From Oscillospiraceae bacterium (GTDB taxonomy: Bacteria; Bacillota; Clostridia; Oscillospirales; CAG-382), in the NCBI GenBank assembly GCA_015064625.1, contig SVRW01000019.1, positions 1 to 45,947 on the forward strand: 45,947 nucleotides of DNA. The letters run 5' to 3'. Below, one piece after another: positions 1 through 7,132 of the stretch. A model generated the notes under the pieces. It saw nothing but the letters and a program-made list of their open reading frames with translations. It had not been told where the DNA came from and searched no databases. The position numbers and the translations under genes were made by a program. Numbering within the stretch: position 1 is the first letter of the stretch; the number at the start of each line of letters is the position of its first letter.

Positions 1-2
1 AC

Positions 3-389
3 AAATGGCTAATTTCTCATCCGGAGTGTTACCCATTTGATAAGGATATTCAAAAAACATTAGAACAAGAATATTGTATATTGACAGGAAAAGAGTTGAC
101 CGATTTGATCAACAAAGAAGATTTTCAATGGATATGGGGAACTTTTTCGGCATTTGATCCATCAACATCTGACAAAGATATATTAGAATACAAGCTTCCC
201 GAAAACGATATGTACCCTGGATTTTGGAAAAACCCACTCACAATACAACACCCTTTAGCCAAAATAGAAATCGTTGCATTCGATTCATCATATACCTTGA
301 TCTTAACAAAAGATTTTACTTTACCTGAAAGATTCAAGGAATTTTATCCTTTGGCAGAGGATTTGGAGTTGGTTAATCGCTCTTTATAA
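3..389 (+). CDS. Hypothetical protein, 5' end outside window
   Basis: The reading frame is open from base 3 to the TAA at 387-389, so the gene is cut by the left edge; a TTG at 81 would give 102 residues, but the frame upstream of it reads as normal protein and the true start is probably outside. The visible part is rich in aromatic and acidic residues (motifs WIWGTFSAFDPS, MYPGFWKNPL, FKEFYPLAEDLE) and has no membrane segment or signal peptide. I do not recognise the family. Its setting, beside an Imm26-type gene and followed at once by the 390-505 repeat, fits an accessory or immunity-type cytosolic protein, but that is inference only. Confidence 0.6.
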   Translation, partial: KWLISHPECYPFDKDIQKTLEQEYCILTGKELTDLINKEDFQWIWGTFSAFDPSTSDKDILEYKLPENDMYPGFWKNPLTIQHPLAKIEIVAFDSSYTLILTKDFTLPERFKEFYPLAEDLELVNRSL

Positions 390-505
390 TACATAGGCTT
401 CGTTACAAGCATGGCGTTAAAAGTCCGGTAGACCGCGGAACCTTTTAACTCCCATCATCGCAAGGGGGCAGTCTACCCTCTGCACAAACTGTGTACATCT
501 AAATT
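390..505 (+). repeat. Structured intergenic repeat, copy 1
   Basis: This begins directly after the TAA at 387-389. The first 50 bases are identical to the copy at 1279, and the rest is similar with small differences. It contains GTTAAAAG (416-423), GGTAGAC (427-433), CTTTTAAC (442-449) and GTCTACC (471-477). The first pairs with the third and the second with the fourth, so the two perfect stems interleave as in an H-type pseudoknot. A short hairpin GCAG/CTGC (468-471, 480-483) is an alternative fold. It is not an attC site, because the core-like arms are in the wrong order. Function unknown; RNA element, recombination site or mobile-element relic are all possible. Confidence 0.75.
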
Positions 506-570
506 GGCCACACACGGCTTTGCAACTAAATCGGACAAACATCACATCATGAGTGTCTGATTTAGATGCA
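492..570. repeat. Direct and inverted TAAATyGGaCA-type motifs
   Basis: Three related short motifs lie here: CATCTAAATTGGCCA (about 494-508), CTAAATCGGACA (about 527-538) and, inverted, TGTCTGATTTAGATGCA (554-570). The outer pair could form a long imperfect hairpin. The same motif follows the second repeat (about 1385-1397) and sits in the terminal repeat at 15937-15961. Several spaced copies of a short motif at an end resembles the multiple end repeats of IS21-family elements, so this may be a transposon-end relic. No transposase gene is present nearby. Confidence 0.45.
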
Positions 571-588
571 GGCACGAAAAAACGATAT

Positions 589-620
589 GCGGAGATTTCG
601 AGAGATTTCTCCGCTTTTTT
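589..620 (+). terminator. Rho-independent terminator
   Basis: The stem GCGGAGA (589-595) pairs perfectly with TCTCCGC (608-614), followed by six T (615-620). It isolates the gene at 767 from transcription coming from the left edge. Confidence 0.8.
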
Positions 621-699
621 CGACTCTGAAGTTTTTCAAATTTTGTAGATGCATTTCGGACATTTCGGGTCTGTAGACAGATTCGGACTTGAGAAATGC

Positions 700-728
700 T
701 TGAAAAATTTACAAATTTGTGGTATAAT
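700..728 (+). promoter_or_regulatory. Sigma-A promoter for the gene at 767
   Basis: TTGAAA (700-705) and TATAAT (723-728) are separated by 17 bp. Initiation would fall near 735, giving a leader of about 30 nt that carries the AAGGAAGG ribosome site. Confidence 0.8.
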
Positions 729-766
729 GAAGGTGCAATAAAAAACACTTTCAAAGGAAGGTATCT

Positions 767-1276
767 ATGAACAACATTTTATATGAGGCAACTTCAAAAT
801 TTGATTTTTCAATCCTTGCTATACCGGCAATTATGATAATTTTTATGTTGATCTTTCCGTTGATTATAAAAAAATCTTATGAAGGTAAAGACGTAAAATT
901 GAATATCAAATTTGTCAAACTCTTTTGCCTTGCCGGTATTTTATTTGTAGCCCTTTTGTCTACGGTCGTTTTAATTGCCCAATTGAACATGTATAATAAA
1001 ATTGTTGGTGCATATAGTCGCGGCGAATACCAAATAGTCGAAGGTTACGTTGAAAATTTCGACCCAATGCCTTATGAGGGACACGCAGATGAAACTTTTG
1101 AAATTAACGGCGTCAAATTCTCTTACTCTGACTACAACATTCACCCCGGATATAATAACACTAAATCACATGGCGGTGTAATAAAAGAAAATGGTCAACA
1201 CTTAAAAATCGGCTATGTTTACTTGAATGAAACATACGGTAATATTATCGTTTACATAGAACAGCTACCAGAATGA
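767..1276 (+). CDS. Two-helix membrane protein of unknown function
   Basis: The product has 169 residues. The start ATG is preceded by an AAGGAAGG ribosome site and its own sigma-A promoter. Two hydrophobic segments, roughly residues 16-34 and 48-70, are followed by a soluble domain of about 95 residues containing YQIVEGYVENF, FEINGVKFSYSDY and a GG-containing turn before the C-terminal strands. I have seen the general layout (two helices followed by a small beta-rich domain) in uncharacterised proteins of Firmicutes and Bacteroidetes, but cannot name a family. It is a monocistronic gene between two terminator or repeat blocks. The stop codon is 2 nt from the second structured repeat. An immunity or accessory role is suggested only by context. 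Confidence 0.7.
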   Translation: MNNILYEATSKFDFSILAIPAIMIIFMLIFPLIIKKSYEGKDVKLNIKFVKLFCLAGILFVALLSTVVLIAQLNMYNKIVGAYSRGEYQIVEGYVENFDPMPYEGHADETFEINGVKFSYSDYNIHPGYNNTKSHGGVIKENGQHLKIGYVYLNETYGNIIVYIEQLPE

Positions 1277-1278
1277 AT

Positions 1279-1398
1279 TACATAGGCTTCGTTACAAGCA
1301 TGGCGTTAAAAGTCCGGTAGACCGCGGATACTTTTAACACCATCATCGCCAAGGGGTTAGTGTACCCTCTGCAAAATCGGTGTGCATCTAAATCGGAC
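1279..1398 (+). repeat. Structured intergenic repeat, copy 2
   Basis: This starts 2 nt after the TGA at 1274-1276. The first 50 bases match copy 1 exactly and the remainder diverges. The arms GTTAAAAG (1305-1312) and CTTTTAAC (1331-1338) are preserved perfectly. GGTAGAC (1316-1322) faces GTGTACC (1360-1366), so the second stem has one mismatch compared with copy 1. It runs into TGTGCATCTAAATCGGACA (about 1381-1399), the short motif also found after copy 1. No further copy was found in the window. Confidence 0.75.
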
Positions 1399-1517
1399 AT
1401 TACGATTGGTGAAATCCAAATTGCTACGTTCACCCCCTTAAAAAACGGGATTTTTGCTTTTTATTAACATTAAGGATTTTACATAAATAAAATCTGATAA
1501 AATGTGAGTGTAATAAA

Positions 1518-2375
1518 ATGAAAATATCGATATTAAAAAATTCAAAAGAGATACGGCAAGCATTTATAGATAAATTCACAATGACAGAAGATGAATTCAG
1601 GAAAAAGTGCAGAGGATGGATAGAATCTGTTGAAGCGAAAAACTACTCTGTTATATATGAGGAAAGATATTTATGGGAGCTTATGGACTACCGTGCAATA
1701 TCTTTCGCTAAATCACTTGAATTTTTGAGAACGCTTTCGGGTGACGTTTATTTTATGTCGGAAAATGAGGAAAAACCTGATTGTTCAGGTATTCAAGTAG
1801 AAGGAGTCGAGCATAAAGGTGGCGTTGCGAAAATGAACGCAAAGGAGCTTGCAGAGCTAATAGAGTTTGAATGGAACGAAGGATGGCGACTTTCCTCTTT
1901 GGATATGTATCTGACAAATACAGTTCTTCCCGAAGATATATACGTCTTTGACGAGATTATGGAACATCTTCTTGTATTTACGCACGAAAATGATTATTGG
2001 GAATTGGAGATTGAACAGCCTATGAAAGCTGCCGCAAGTCGCTTTTGCATGATGCATGGGTTTGAATTGCCCGAAGCGGTTACTTATGAGAAAATCAAAT
2101 GTATGCTTGAAGCGGAGCTTTCGCTTGATTGTTCCCTTGAGATTGAAATGTCATACTCATGTTCTATGTATTTCCGTCGGTTTATTATTTCAAAATGGTA
2201 TAATGAAGATAATACGGGATATGAATATTGGTTCGATTTTGATGCAGATACGAATTATTCTACTTGGGAAGAAGCAGAAAATGCCAAAGTGTTTAATGAA
2301 TTGTCACTTAAAGAAGTTTCTACGCTTAAAGGTGTCAGATTTGACCTGATAGCTATAAATGGGAATAAGGTTTGA
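1518..2375 (+). CDS. Hypothetical acidic cytosolic protein
   Basis: The product has 285 residues with no signal peptide or membrane helix. It is strongly acidic and rich in Trp, Tyr and Met. The middle part (about 105-180) is helical and acidic, with ELAELIEFEWNEGW and DIYVFDEIMEHLLVFTHE; the C-terminal part is beta-like with a WYNEDNTGYEYWFDFD segment. I do not recognise the family. No convincing Shine-Dalgarno precedes the ATG; TAATAAA is all there is, so translation may be weak or the start further upstream. Acidic single-domain proteins of this kind next to Imm26 genes are often immunity proteins for polymorphic toxins, but nothing here proves it. Confidence 0.65.
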   Translation: MKISILKNSKEIRQAFIDKFTMTEDEFRKKCRGWIESVEAKNYSVIYEERYLWELMDYRAISFAKSLEFLRTLSGDVYFMSENEEKPDCSGIQVEGVEHKGGVAKMNAKELAELIEFEWNEGWRLSSLDMYLTNTVLPEDIYVFDEIMEHLLVFTHENDYWELEIEQPMKAAASRFCMMHGFELPEAVTYEKIKCMLEAELSLDCSLEIEMSYSCSMYFRRFIISKWYNEDNTGYEYWFDFDADTNYSTWEEAENAKVFNELSLKEVSTLKGVRFDLIAINGNKV

Positions 2376-2454
2376 CGGAATTTTTATTGAGTTTTACTCG
2401 GAAAAAGTAGTTTAAAATGGATGAATATGCTTGAAAATACTCGTTGACGAACAT

Positions 2455-2620
2455 TTTGCAAATTGATTTGTTTATCGAAGCTGTTAAAGAACTTACAAAC
2501 GCGTGGAATAATGCAAGCAACTGGAAATTCGAAGGGGGGACGACGATATGTTTGAACTTACAAATGAACAAAGAAAGTGTTTTGCTTTGCCTCCCATCCT
2601 TGATACGTGGCAACGGATAG
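2455..2620 (+). pseudogene. Possible 3' remnant of a decayed gene
   Basis: Between two real genes, one frame starting near a TTG at 2442 reads protein-like (IEAVKELTNAW followed by NNASNWKFEGG) and runs into the first codons of the gene at 2548 in another frame. A second frame just upstream reads ILVDEHFAN before a stop. Together they look like the tail of a gene broken by a frameshift. The evidence is only the protein-like look of short stretches, so this is weak. Confidence 0.2.
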
Positions 2621-3663
2621 AAGTAAAAGCAGGACCATATGATAAATATGTTACTTATGCATTTGTTGACGGGCGGAGAATAGTCAAAGTTATTCAAGTT
2701 TCCGAAACTCCCGAGCACGAAATGTATCAGGAATATGGTGTTGATCAAATGCTTTCTGATGATGGGACGAAAATATTACCTAAAACAGACAAAGGAAAGC
2801 CACAGAATTTTACAGCTCCCAATCTTGTGAAAAAGACTCCTGTTGGTATGTCACTTTCATATGGACGTGAACGTGTTATCGTAGTAAATTTAACGACGCA
2901 ACAATGCTATTATCGTTCTTCGTATAATTTTTTGAGTATTAAGAATCTTTATGATTTCTCAAAATGGGTTGATGATTGGTGTTTTAATACGAGTGAAAAA
3001 GAACTTGCGGAGATCAATGAATTTTCAAAACGAACAAGAGTTCATCAAATGTTTCAAGAAGGTGATTTCTTCCGATACAGAATAACACGGAATCTATATG
3101 GATATGGACGGATTCTTGTTGATTATGCCAAAATGAGAAAAGAGGGGATTCCTTTTTGGGATGTGTTTTTTGGGAAGCCTCTTTGTGTGGCAGCTTATCA
3201 TATTGTTACTGAAGATGCAGGCGTGAATATTGAATATCTTGCCCGTCTTAAGATGTTGCCATCCCAAATGATTATGGATAATATATTCTTTTATGGCGAA
3301 TGTGAGATAATAGGAAATATGCCTATTTCCGAAAAAGAAGATAATTATACAATCCATTACGGACAAAGCATCGATGCTCGTAAACCGAATTATCTTTGTT
3401 ATCAGAGTGGAAAAACCTACGTTGCTCTTAAAGGTGAAAAAGAATTGGATTTGCGCAGTGGTGATGTGTTGGGTGACTTTAGTCATAAGAGCATTAGATG
3501 GGATTTGGATATTATGCTTCCTATTTTGCTCGAATGTATCAAGAAAAAATCAAACGAGCCATATTGGAATATGATACCTGCTTGGAGAGCAAATCAAGAC
3601 TTGAGAAATCCAAAATTCAAAAAAGAATTGAAGCGCATAAAAAAACAAATGGGTGTCAAATAA
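2548..3663 (+). CDS. Imm26-like immunity domain protein
   Basis: The product has 371 residues; the start follows an AGGGGGG ribosome site. The first 160 residues are unassigned. Residues about 170-290 look like the Imm26 immunity domain: a GDFFRYRITRNLYGYGRILV motif, then PFWDVFFGKPL and a second beta-rich half with GECEIIGNMPI. The C-terminus ends in a basic tail (KFKKELKRIKKQMG). Imm26 proteins are predicted by comparative genomics to neutralise partner polymorphic toxins; no toxin gene is present here, so this is either an orphan immunity gene or the partner lies outside the window. No membrane segment. The domain call is from memory of the family pattern. Confidence 0.65.
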   Translation: MFELTNEQRKCFALPPILDTWQRIEVKAGPYDKYVTYAFVDGRRIVKVIQVSETPEHEMYQEYGVDQMLSDDGTKILPKTDKGKPQNFTAPNLVKKTPVGMSLSYGRERVIVVNLTTQQCYYRSSYNFLSIKNLYDFSKWVDDWCFNTSEKELAEINEFSKRTRVHQMFQEGDFFRYRITRNLYGYGRILVDYAKMRKEGIPFWDVFFGKPLCVAAYHIVTEDAGVNIEYLARLKMLPSQMIMDNIFFYGECEIIGNMPISEKEDNYTIHYGQSIDARKPNYLCYQSGKTYVALKGEKELDLRSGDVLGDFSHKSIRWDLDIMLPILLECIKKKSNEPYWNMIPAWRANQDLRNPKFKKELKRIKKQMGVK

Positions 3664-3754
3664 TCCTTGAAAATTATTTTCTATGTAAAGTTTATTCCTG
3701 CATTTAAATACACTTTTTTGGAATAATAGTCAAAAAAGAGGTGAGTATTCAGAA

Positions 3755-4600
3755 ATGAAAAAAATGTCCTCAATCAAAAAAGTAGTAAAACAAGTATTTA
3801 TAAATTATTTTGAACATAACGTGGGGAAAAATGCGGCTGCACTTGCTTATTATCTGCTTTTTGCAATTTTTCCACTTCTGATTTTTATATCAAACTTTCT
3901 CGGTTTGCTTGATCTGGATGTTCATTCCATAACAAGATATCTCGGTCGAATTTTACCTCCCGATATAGTTAATATAGTTGAAACGTATCTTGACCATATA
4001 ACATATACTTCAAACCACGTGCTTTTGTGGTTTTCCTTGGTGTTTTCAATATGGTTTCCCATGCGAGCAGTAAGGGGACTTATGGCGGACGTCCGTCGCG
4101 CTTATGAGCTTGAAGAACCAAAAAAACCTATTGCATATGCGGTGAAACAATTTTTGTATACCGTTGTTTTTCTTGTTGTAATCGTGTTGACTCTGTTCCT
4201 CTCGGTTTTGGGCGAAAACGTTCTTGGATATATAAATAACAATTTGCCGCAAAATTGGCATATCTCTGAATACTTGCTGGAAATATGGCAGTATCTGCGT
4301 TTCGTCATTGTTGCATTTTTGATGCTTTTTTCCATCGGTTCTTTGTATTCTTTTGCTCTTGATAAAAGACCACCTGTTAAGAAAATACTACCTGGGATTT
4401 TTGGCGCACTTTTGTCATGGATGGTAGTAAGTGTTGGATTTTCATTTTATGCGGAAAATTTCGCCAATTATTCCATTATTTACGGGACTTTAGGAGCGGT
4501 AATGGTTCTGCTGGTCTGGCTTTATATGACAGCATTGGTTCTTATACTCGGTGCAGAGCTTAATGCGGCAATTCAGAAATTTTCTGTCAAGAAAAATTAA
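3755..4600 (+). CDS. YihY/virulence factor BrkB family membrane protein
   Basis: The product has 281 residues, the usual length for the YihY/UPF0761 family. About six hydrophobic segments follow a short basic cytoplasmic N-terminus. Family hallmarks visible include NAAALAYYLLFAIFPLLIF near residue 30, the MRAVRGLMADVRRAYELEE segment, and the closing IYGTLGAVMVLLVWLYMTALVLILGAELNAA helix. The molecular function is not settled; the older name ribonuclease BN for this family was an error. The start is supported by an AAGAGGTGAG ribosome site 8-10 nt upstream. It stands alone, followed by the promoter of the Dabb gene. Confidence 0.92.
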   Translation: MKKMSSIKKVVKQVFINYFEHNVGKNAAALAYYLLFAIFPLLIFISNFLGLLDLDVHSITRYLGRILPPDIVNIVETYLDHITYTSNHVLLWFSLVFSIWFPMRAVRGLMADVRRAYELEEPKKPIAYAVKQFLYTVVFLVVIVLTLFLSVLGENVLGYINNNLPQNWHISEYLLEIWQYLRFVIVAFLMLFSIGSLYSFALDKRPPVKKILPGIFGALLSWMVVSVGFSFYAENFANYSIIYGTLGAVMVLLVWLYMTALVLILGAELNAAIQKFSVKKN

Positions 4601-4615
4601 ATTTCTTTTATGCAC

Positions 4616-4644
4616 TTGTGTTTTTTTAAAAGTTAGTGTATAAT
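4616..4644 (+). promoter_or_regulatory. Sigma-A promoter for the Dabb gene
   Basis: TTGTGT (4616-4621) and TATAAT (4639-4644) with a 17-bp spacer lie just upstream of the ATG at 4675. Confidence 0.7.
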
Positions 4645-4674
4645 GAAGTCACTAAATAAAAGTGAGGTTATATT

Positions 4675-4965
4675 ATGGTAAAGCATATGATTATCTGGAA
4701 ACTCAAAGAAGGATTGGAAAATCCCGAAGCAAAAAAGAAAGAGATTAAAGAAGCTCTTGAAGGGTTAGTTGGAAAAATCGACGGACTTCTTGAAATGAAA
4801 ATTCATATAAACGGAATGGATTGCTCCTCAGGGGATCTTTTGATGGATTCCACCTTTGAATCTGCAGAAGCATTGGCGTTTTATCAGACGCATCCTGAAC
4901 ACGTAGCCATAGCATCTGGCTTGGTGAGACCTGCGGTGGAGCAAAGACTTTCTTTCGACTATTAA
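4675..4965 (+). CDS. Dabb family (stress-responsive A/B barrel) protein
   Basis: The product has 96 residues, the typical size of the small dimeric alpha/beta-barrel (Dabb) proteins. It opens with VKHMIIWKLKEG, the usual first strand with a metal- or ligand-facing His, and has the family's DLLMDSTFESAEALAFYQTHPEH segment in the second half. Dabb proteins are ferredoxin-like fold dimers; bacterial members mostly lack an assigned substrate. It has its own promoter and a GAGG ribosome site and appears monocistronic. There is no clear terminator before the tepA gene downstream. Confidence 0.88.
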   Translation: MVKHMIIWKLKEGLENPEAKKKEIKEALEGLVGKIDGLLEMKIHINGMDCSSGDLLMDSTFESAEALAFYQTHPEHVAIASGLVRPAVEQRLSFDY

Positions 4966-5051
4966 GGTAATGTAAATCACACTTTTTTATATCGCTTTTG
5001 CAATCAAAAAAATTCCTATTGACTTTTTAGAATATAATAAAAAAGTTGGGG

Positions 5052-5080
5052 CATACTTACTCTCGGAGGGCGTGAGTATG
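5052..5080 (+). promoter_or_regulatory. Hairpin presenting the tepA ribosome site
   Basis: CATACTTAC (5052-5060) pairs with GTGAGTATG (5072-5080) over nine positions with one G-T wobble. The 11-nt loop holds the Shine-Dalgarno GGAGGG (5065-5070), and both possible start codons (GTG 5072, ATG 5078) are in the 3' arm. It could slow initiation. Pairing is seen; regulation is inference. Confidence 0.4.
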
Positions 5081-5755
5081 TGCGAAGAAGAAGTAAAAAC
5101 CGAAGAGCAAAAGGGTAATGAAGCAGAAAAAAGCGTTACTACTTGCGGTGAATCGGGCTGTATCCATGCTTTAATAATAGCAGGACAGATAGAGGGGCAT
5201 TATTCAGCCTCGAATCAGACGAAGTCAACCAAGTATGAGCATATTATTCCAACTCTTGTAGCAGTTGAAGAAAGCTCGGAAATTGATGGACTTTTGATAC
5301 TTCTCAATACAATAGGCGGGGACGTTGAAGCAGGACTTGCTATAGCAGAAGTAATTGCAGGAATGAAAAAACCCACGGTTTCTTTAGTGTTAGGCGGAAG
5401 CCATTCTATAGGTGTTCCTCTTGCTGTGGCAGCAAAACGTTCTTTTATTGTTCCATCCGCTACTATGACCCTTCACCCCGTAAGAATCAACGGGCTTGTG
5501 ATTGGTGTTCCCCAAAGCTTTGACTATTTTGAAAAGATGCAAATGCGTATAATTGAGTTTATTACGCGAAATTCAAAAGCTGATGGTGATGAATTAAAAA
5601 GCATGATAATGAAAACCGACCAGATGACAACTGATATTGGAACGGTTTTAGGTGGAGAAGAAGCGGTTAATATAGGCTTGATTGACAAAGTGGGAAGCCT
5701 TGGGGACGCCATATCTTCCTTAAAAGAAATGATGAAAGAAAAAAATACAGACTAA
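5078..5755 (+). CDS. tepA: TepA-like ClpP-fold serine protease
   Basis: The product has 225 residues from ATG 5078, chosen because GGAGGG at 5065-5070 sits 7 nt away; GTG 5072 is only 1 nt from it. The fold is that of ClpP/crotonase: LLILLNTIGGDVEAGLAIAEVI, then the nucleophile region GGSHSIG (Ser110, followed by Ile-Gly as in ClpP's Ser-Met-Gly) and TLHPVR with His133. The N-terminal 30 residues are charged and disordered-looking. Known relatives (B. subtilis TepA/YmfB) are cytoplasmic peptidases linked to processing around secretion and sporulation. No Clp ATPase gene is nearby. It ends at a strong bidirectional terminator. Confidence 0.82.
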   Translation: MCEEEVKTEEQKGNEAEKSVTTCGESGCIHALIIAGQIEGHYSASNQTKSTKYEHIIPTLVAVEESSEIDGLLILLNTIGGDVEAGLAIAEVIAGMKKPTVSLVLGGSHSIGVPLAVAAKRSFIVPSATMTLHPVRINGLVIGVPQSFDYFEKMQMRIIEFITRNSKADGDELKSMIMKTDQMTTDIGTVLGGEEAVNIGLIDKVGSLGDAISSLKEMMKEKNTD

Positions 5756-5794
5756 AAAAGCTTTCCCAAACGTTTTTGCTTGGGAAAGCCTTTT
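5754..5794. terminator. Bidirectional terminator between tepA and the anti-sigma gene
   Basis: GCTTTCCCAA (5760-5769) pairs with TTGGGAAAGC (5780-5789). An A-run on the left and CTTTT on the right make it work on both strands for the two convergent genes. Confidence 0.85.
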
Positions 5795-5798
5795 GTAT

Positions 5799-6623
5799 TT
5801 ATTTCTCGTTTTTGTCATGTCCTTCGCAGTTTTGATTGCCGTTTTTGTTTGGCTTGTTTCCGCTGTGATTGCCGTTACCCAGACCATTTTGTTCATCTGA
5901 AGCAACGCTTCCTTCTTGCTCTCCGCTTTGAAATTCGTCTTTGGAATCATCTTGGCTTTCGTTGCGATGATTTTTCCTTTTTTCGTTTATGTCTTTCATA
6001 GACATATCTTTTATTTCTTCTTCGGTTATTTCACAGCCATCTTCTAAAAGTCTTAAATAAGCTTTATATTTACCAAAGGAAAGCCCTTTTTCGTGTGCCT
6101 CTTCAACTTCTTTTTTTGTTGCTTTGTCAAAGTTGGCACTTTTATTATCTTCAGTGAATTTTTCAATGTCAGAAATGATTTTTATCTTTTGTTTGCCATC
6201 TTTACCAGCTACGGTTATGGAAATGCCTTCGTCACTTTCAAATGCTTCACTGATTCTTTTTATCGCTTCACTATAGCTACAATGCTTTACGTCTATTTCG
6301 TTTTCCAGAGTTGTTCCGTCTTCATTGAATGAGCTGATTGTTACAACCTTGTCGAAACGGTTGATTCCAAGCTCAATGGAATGATTCGTGTCAATGCTTA
6401 TAGCGGTTACAGGAGTTGAATATAAATTATAACCAAATACAAGCATACCGAAAACGATAATTAAAGCAGACATAACAGGTACAAGCTTAAAGGCTATGCT
6501 CTTTTGAGATTTTCTTTTGCTATTTATAAAATTTATTGTTTCATTTTTCAAGCTTTCTTCTGCATGAACAGAATTGAAAGCATTTTTAATTATTTTGTTC
6601 ATTTCGTTTCTGTTATCATTCAT
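5799..6623 (-). CDS. RsgI-like membrane anti-sigma factor
   Basis: The product has 274 residues. A cytoplasmic N-terminus of about 43 residues (for sigma binding) is followed by one transmembrane helix (about 45-66) and an extracytoplasmic part beginning SIDTNHSIELGINRFDKVV, the hallmark of the RsgI-type middle domain. After residue 205 the protein becomes a low-complexity, Gly/Asn/Asp/His-rich tail (GNGNHSGNKPNKNGN) in place of the carbohydrate-binding modules seen in cellulolytic clostridia. The start overlaps the sigma-factor gene by 8 nt, so the two are translationally coupled. Most likely it holds the ECF sigma factor at the membrane until an external signal arrives; the signal is unknown. 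Confidence 0.82.
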   Translation of the reverse strand: MNDNRNEMNKIIKNAFNSVHAEESLKNETINFINSKRKSQKSIAFKLVPVMSALIIVFGMLVFGYNLYSTPVTAISIDTNHSIELGINRFDKVVTISSFNEDGTTLENEIDVKHCSYSEAIKRISEAFESDEGISITVAGKDGKQKIKIISDIEKFTEDNKSANFDKATKKEVEEAHEKGLSFGKYKAYLRLLEDGCEITEEEIKDMSMKDINEKRKNHRNESQDDSKDEFQSGEQEGSVASDEQNGLGNGNHSGNKPNKNGNQNCEGHDKNEK

Positions 6624-7092
6624 AGTCGGAAAGCCTTTCTTTTAGTAGCTCTTTGGAGCGCGTTATGTGAGTATAAACTGTGTTAACGTTTATTTTAAGT
6701 ATTTTGGAAATCTGAGGTGCTGTCATATTTTCATAAAAGTGAAGGTAAATTACGTCTCTGTATTTTTTTGGAAGTGAGAGCACCGCTTGTAATACGTGGC
6801 TTGTATCTTTGATTTCCTCTGTGGGCTTTTCCAGAGCTTCGTCCAATGACACTGTGTTTTTTCTGAAAAAGTCTCTGAACCAATCGTTACATGCATTTAT
6901 TGTAACTCGTATAAACCATGCTTTTTCATGTTCATCGCTATCAAATTGCACCGAGCTGAGGGCATATTTCAGAAACACGTTCTGAAATATGTCCTGGGTA
7001 TCATCATAATTCTTAAGTCGAATTACGCAAAGCCTTTTTACTGTATCTGAATACAGAGAAATGACTCTGTTTACCTCTTGCTCAGTTCGCAT
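6616..7092 (-). CDS. ECF-type RNA polymerase sigma factor
   Basis: The product has 158 residues. The start is ATG at 7092 with GAGG 6 nt upstream; the longer TTG-initiated form would start inside that ribosome site. Region 2 is visible at about 10-75 (LYSDTVKRLCVIRLKNYDDTQDIFQNVFLKYAL, then WFIRVTINACNDWFR), followed by a short linker and region 4 (about 100-155: LPKKYRDVIYLHFYENMTAPQISKIL, with the recognition helix VNTVYTHITRSKELLKERL). No region 1 or 3, as expected for ECF sigmas. It overlaps the downstream RsgI-like gene and follows the calcium-repeat gene by 40 nt, so all three form one leftward operon. Confidence 0.93.
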   Translation of the reverse strand: MRTEQEVNRVISLYSDTVKRLCVIRLKNYDDTQDIFQNVFLKYALSSVQFDSDEHEKAWFIRVTINACNDWFRDFFRKNTVSLDEALEKPTEEIKDTSHVLQAVLSLPKKYRDVIYLHFYENMTAPQISKILKINVNTVYTHITRSKELLKERLSDYE

Positions 7093-7132
7093 ATTATACC
7101 TCAATAGGAAAAGCCGAATTATGCTTTCTTAA

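Noticed and set aside
390..1398. Integron attC sites
   Set aside because: The repeats abut stop codons as attC sites do, but the GTT-type arm comes before the AAC-type arm, opposite to the attC order, and consensus RYYYAAC/GTTRRRY ends are not met. No integrase is in the window.
5019..5038. TTGACT and TATAAT as a tepA promoter
   Set aside because: Each hexamer is good but the spacer is only 8 bp, so they cannot work together; the -10 alone may be used.
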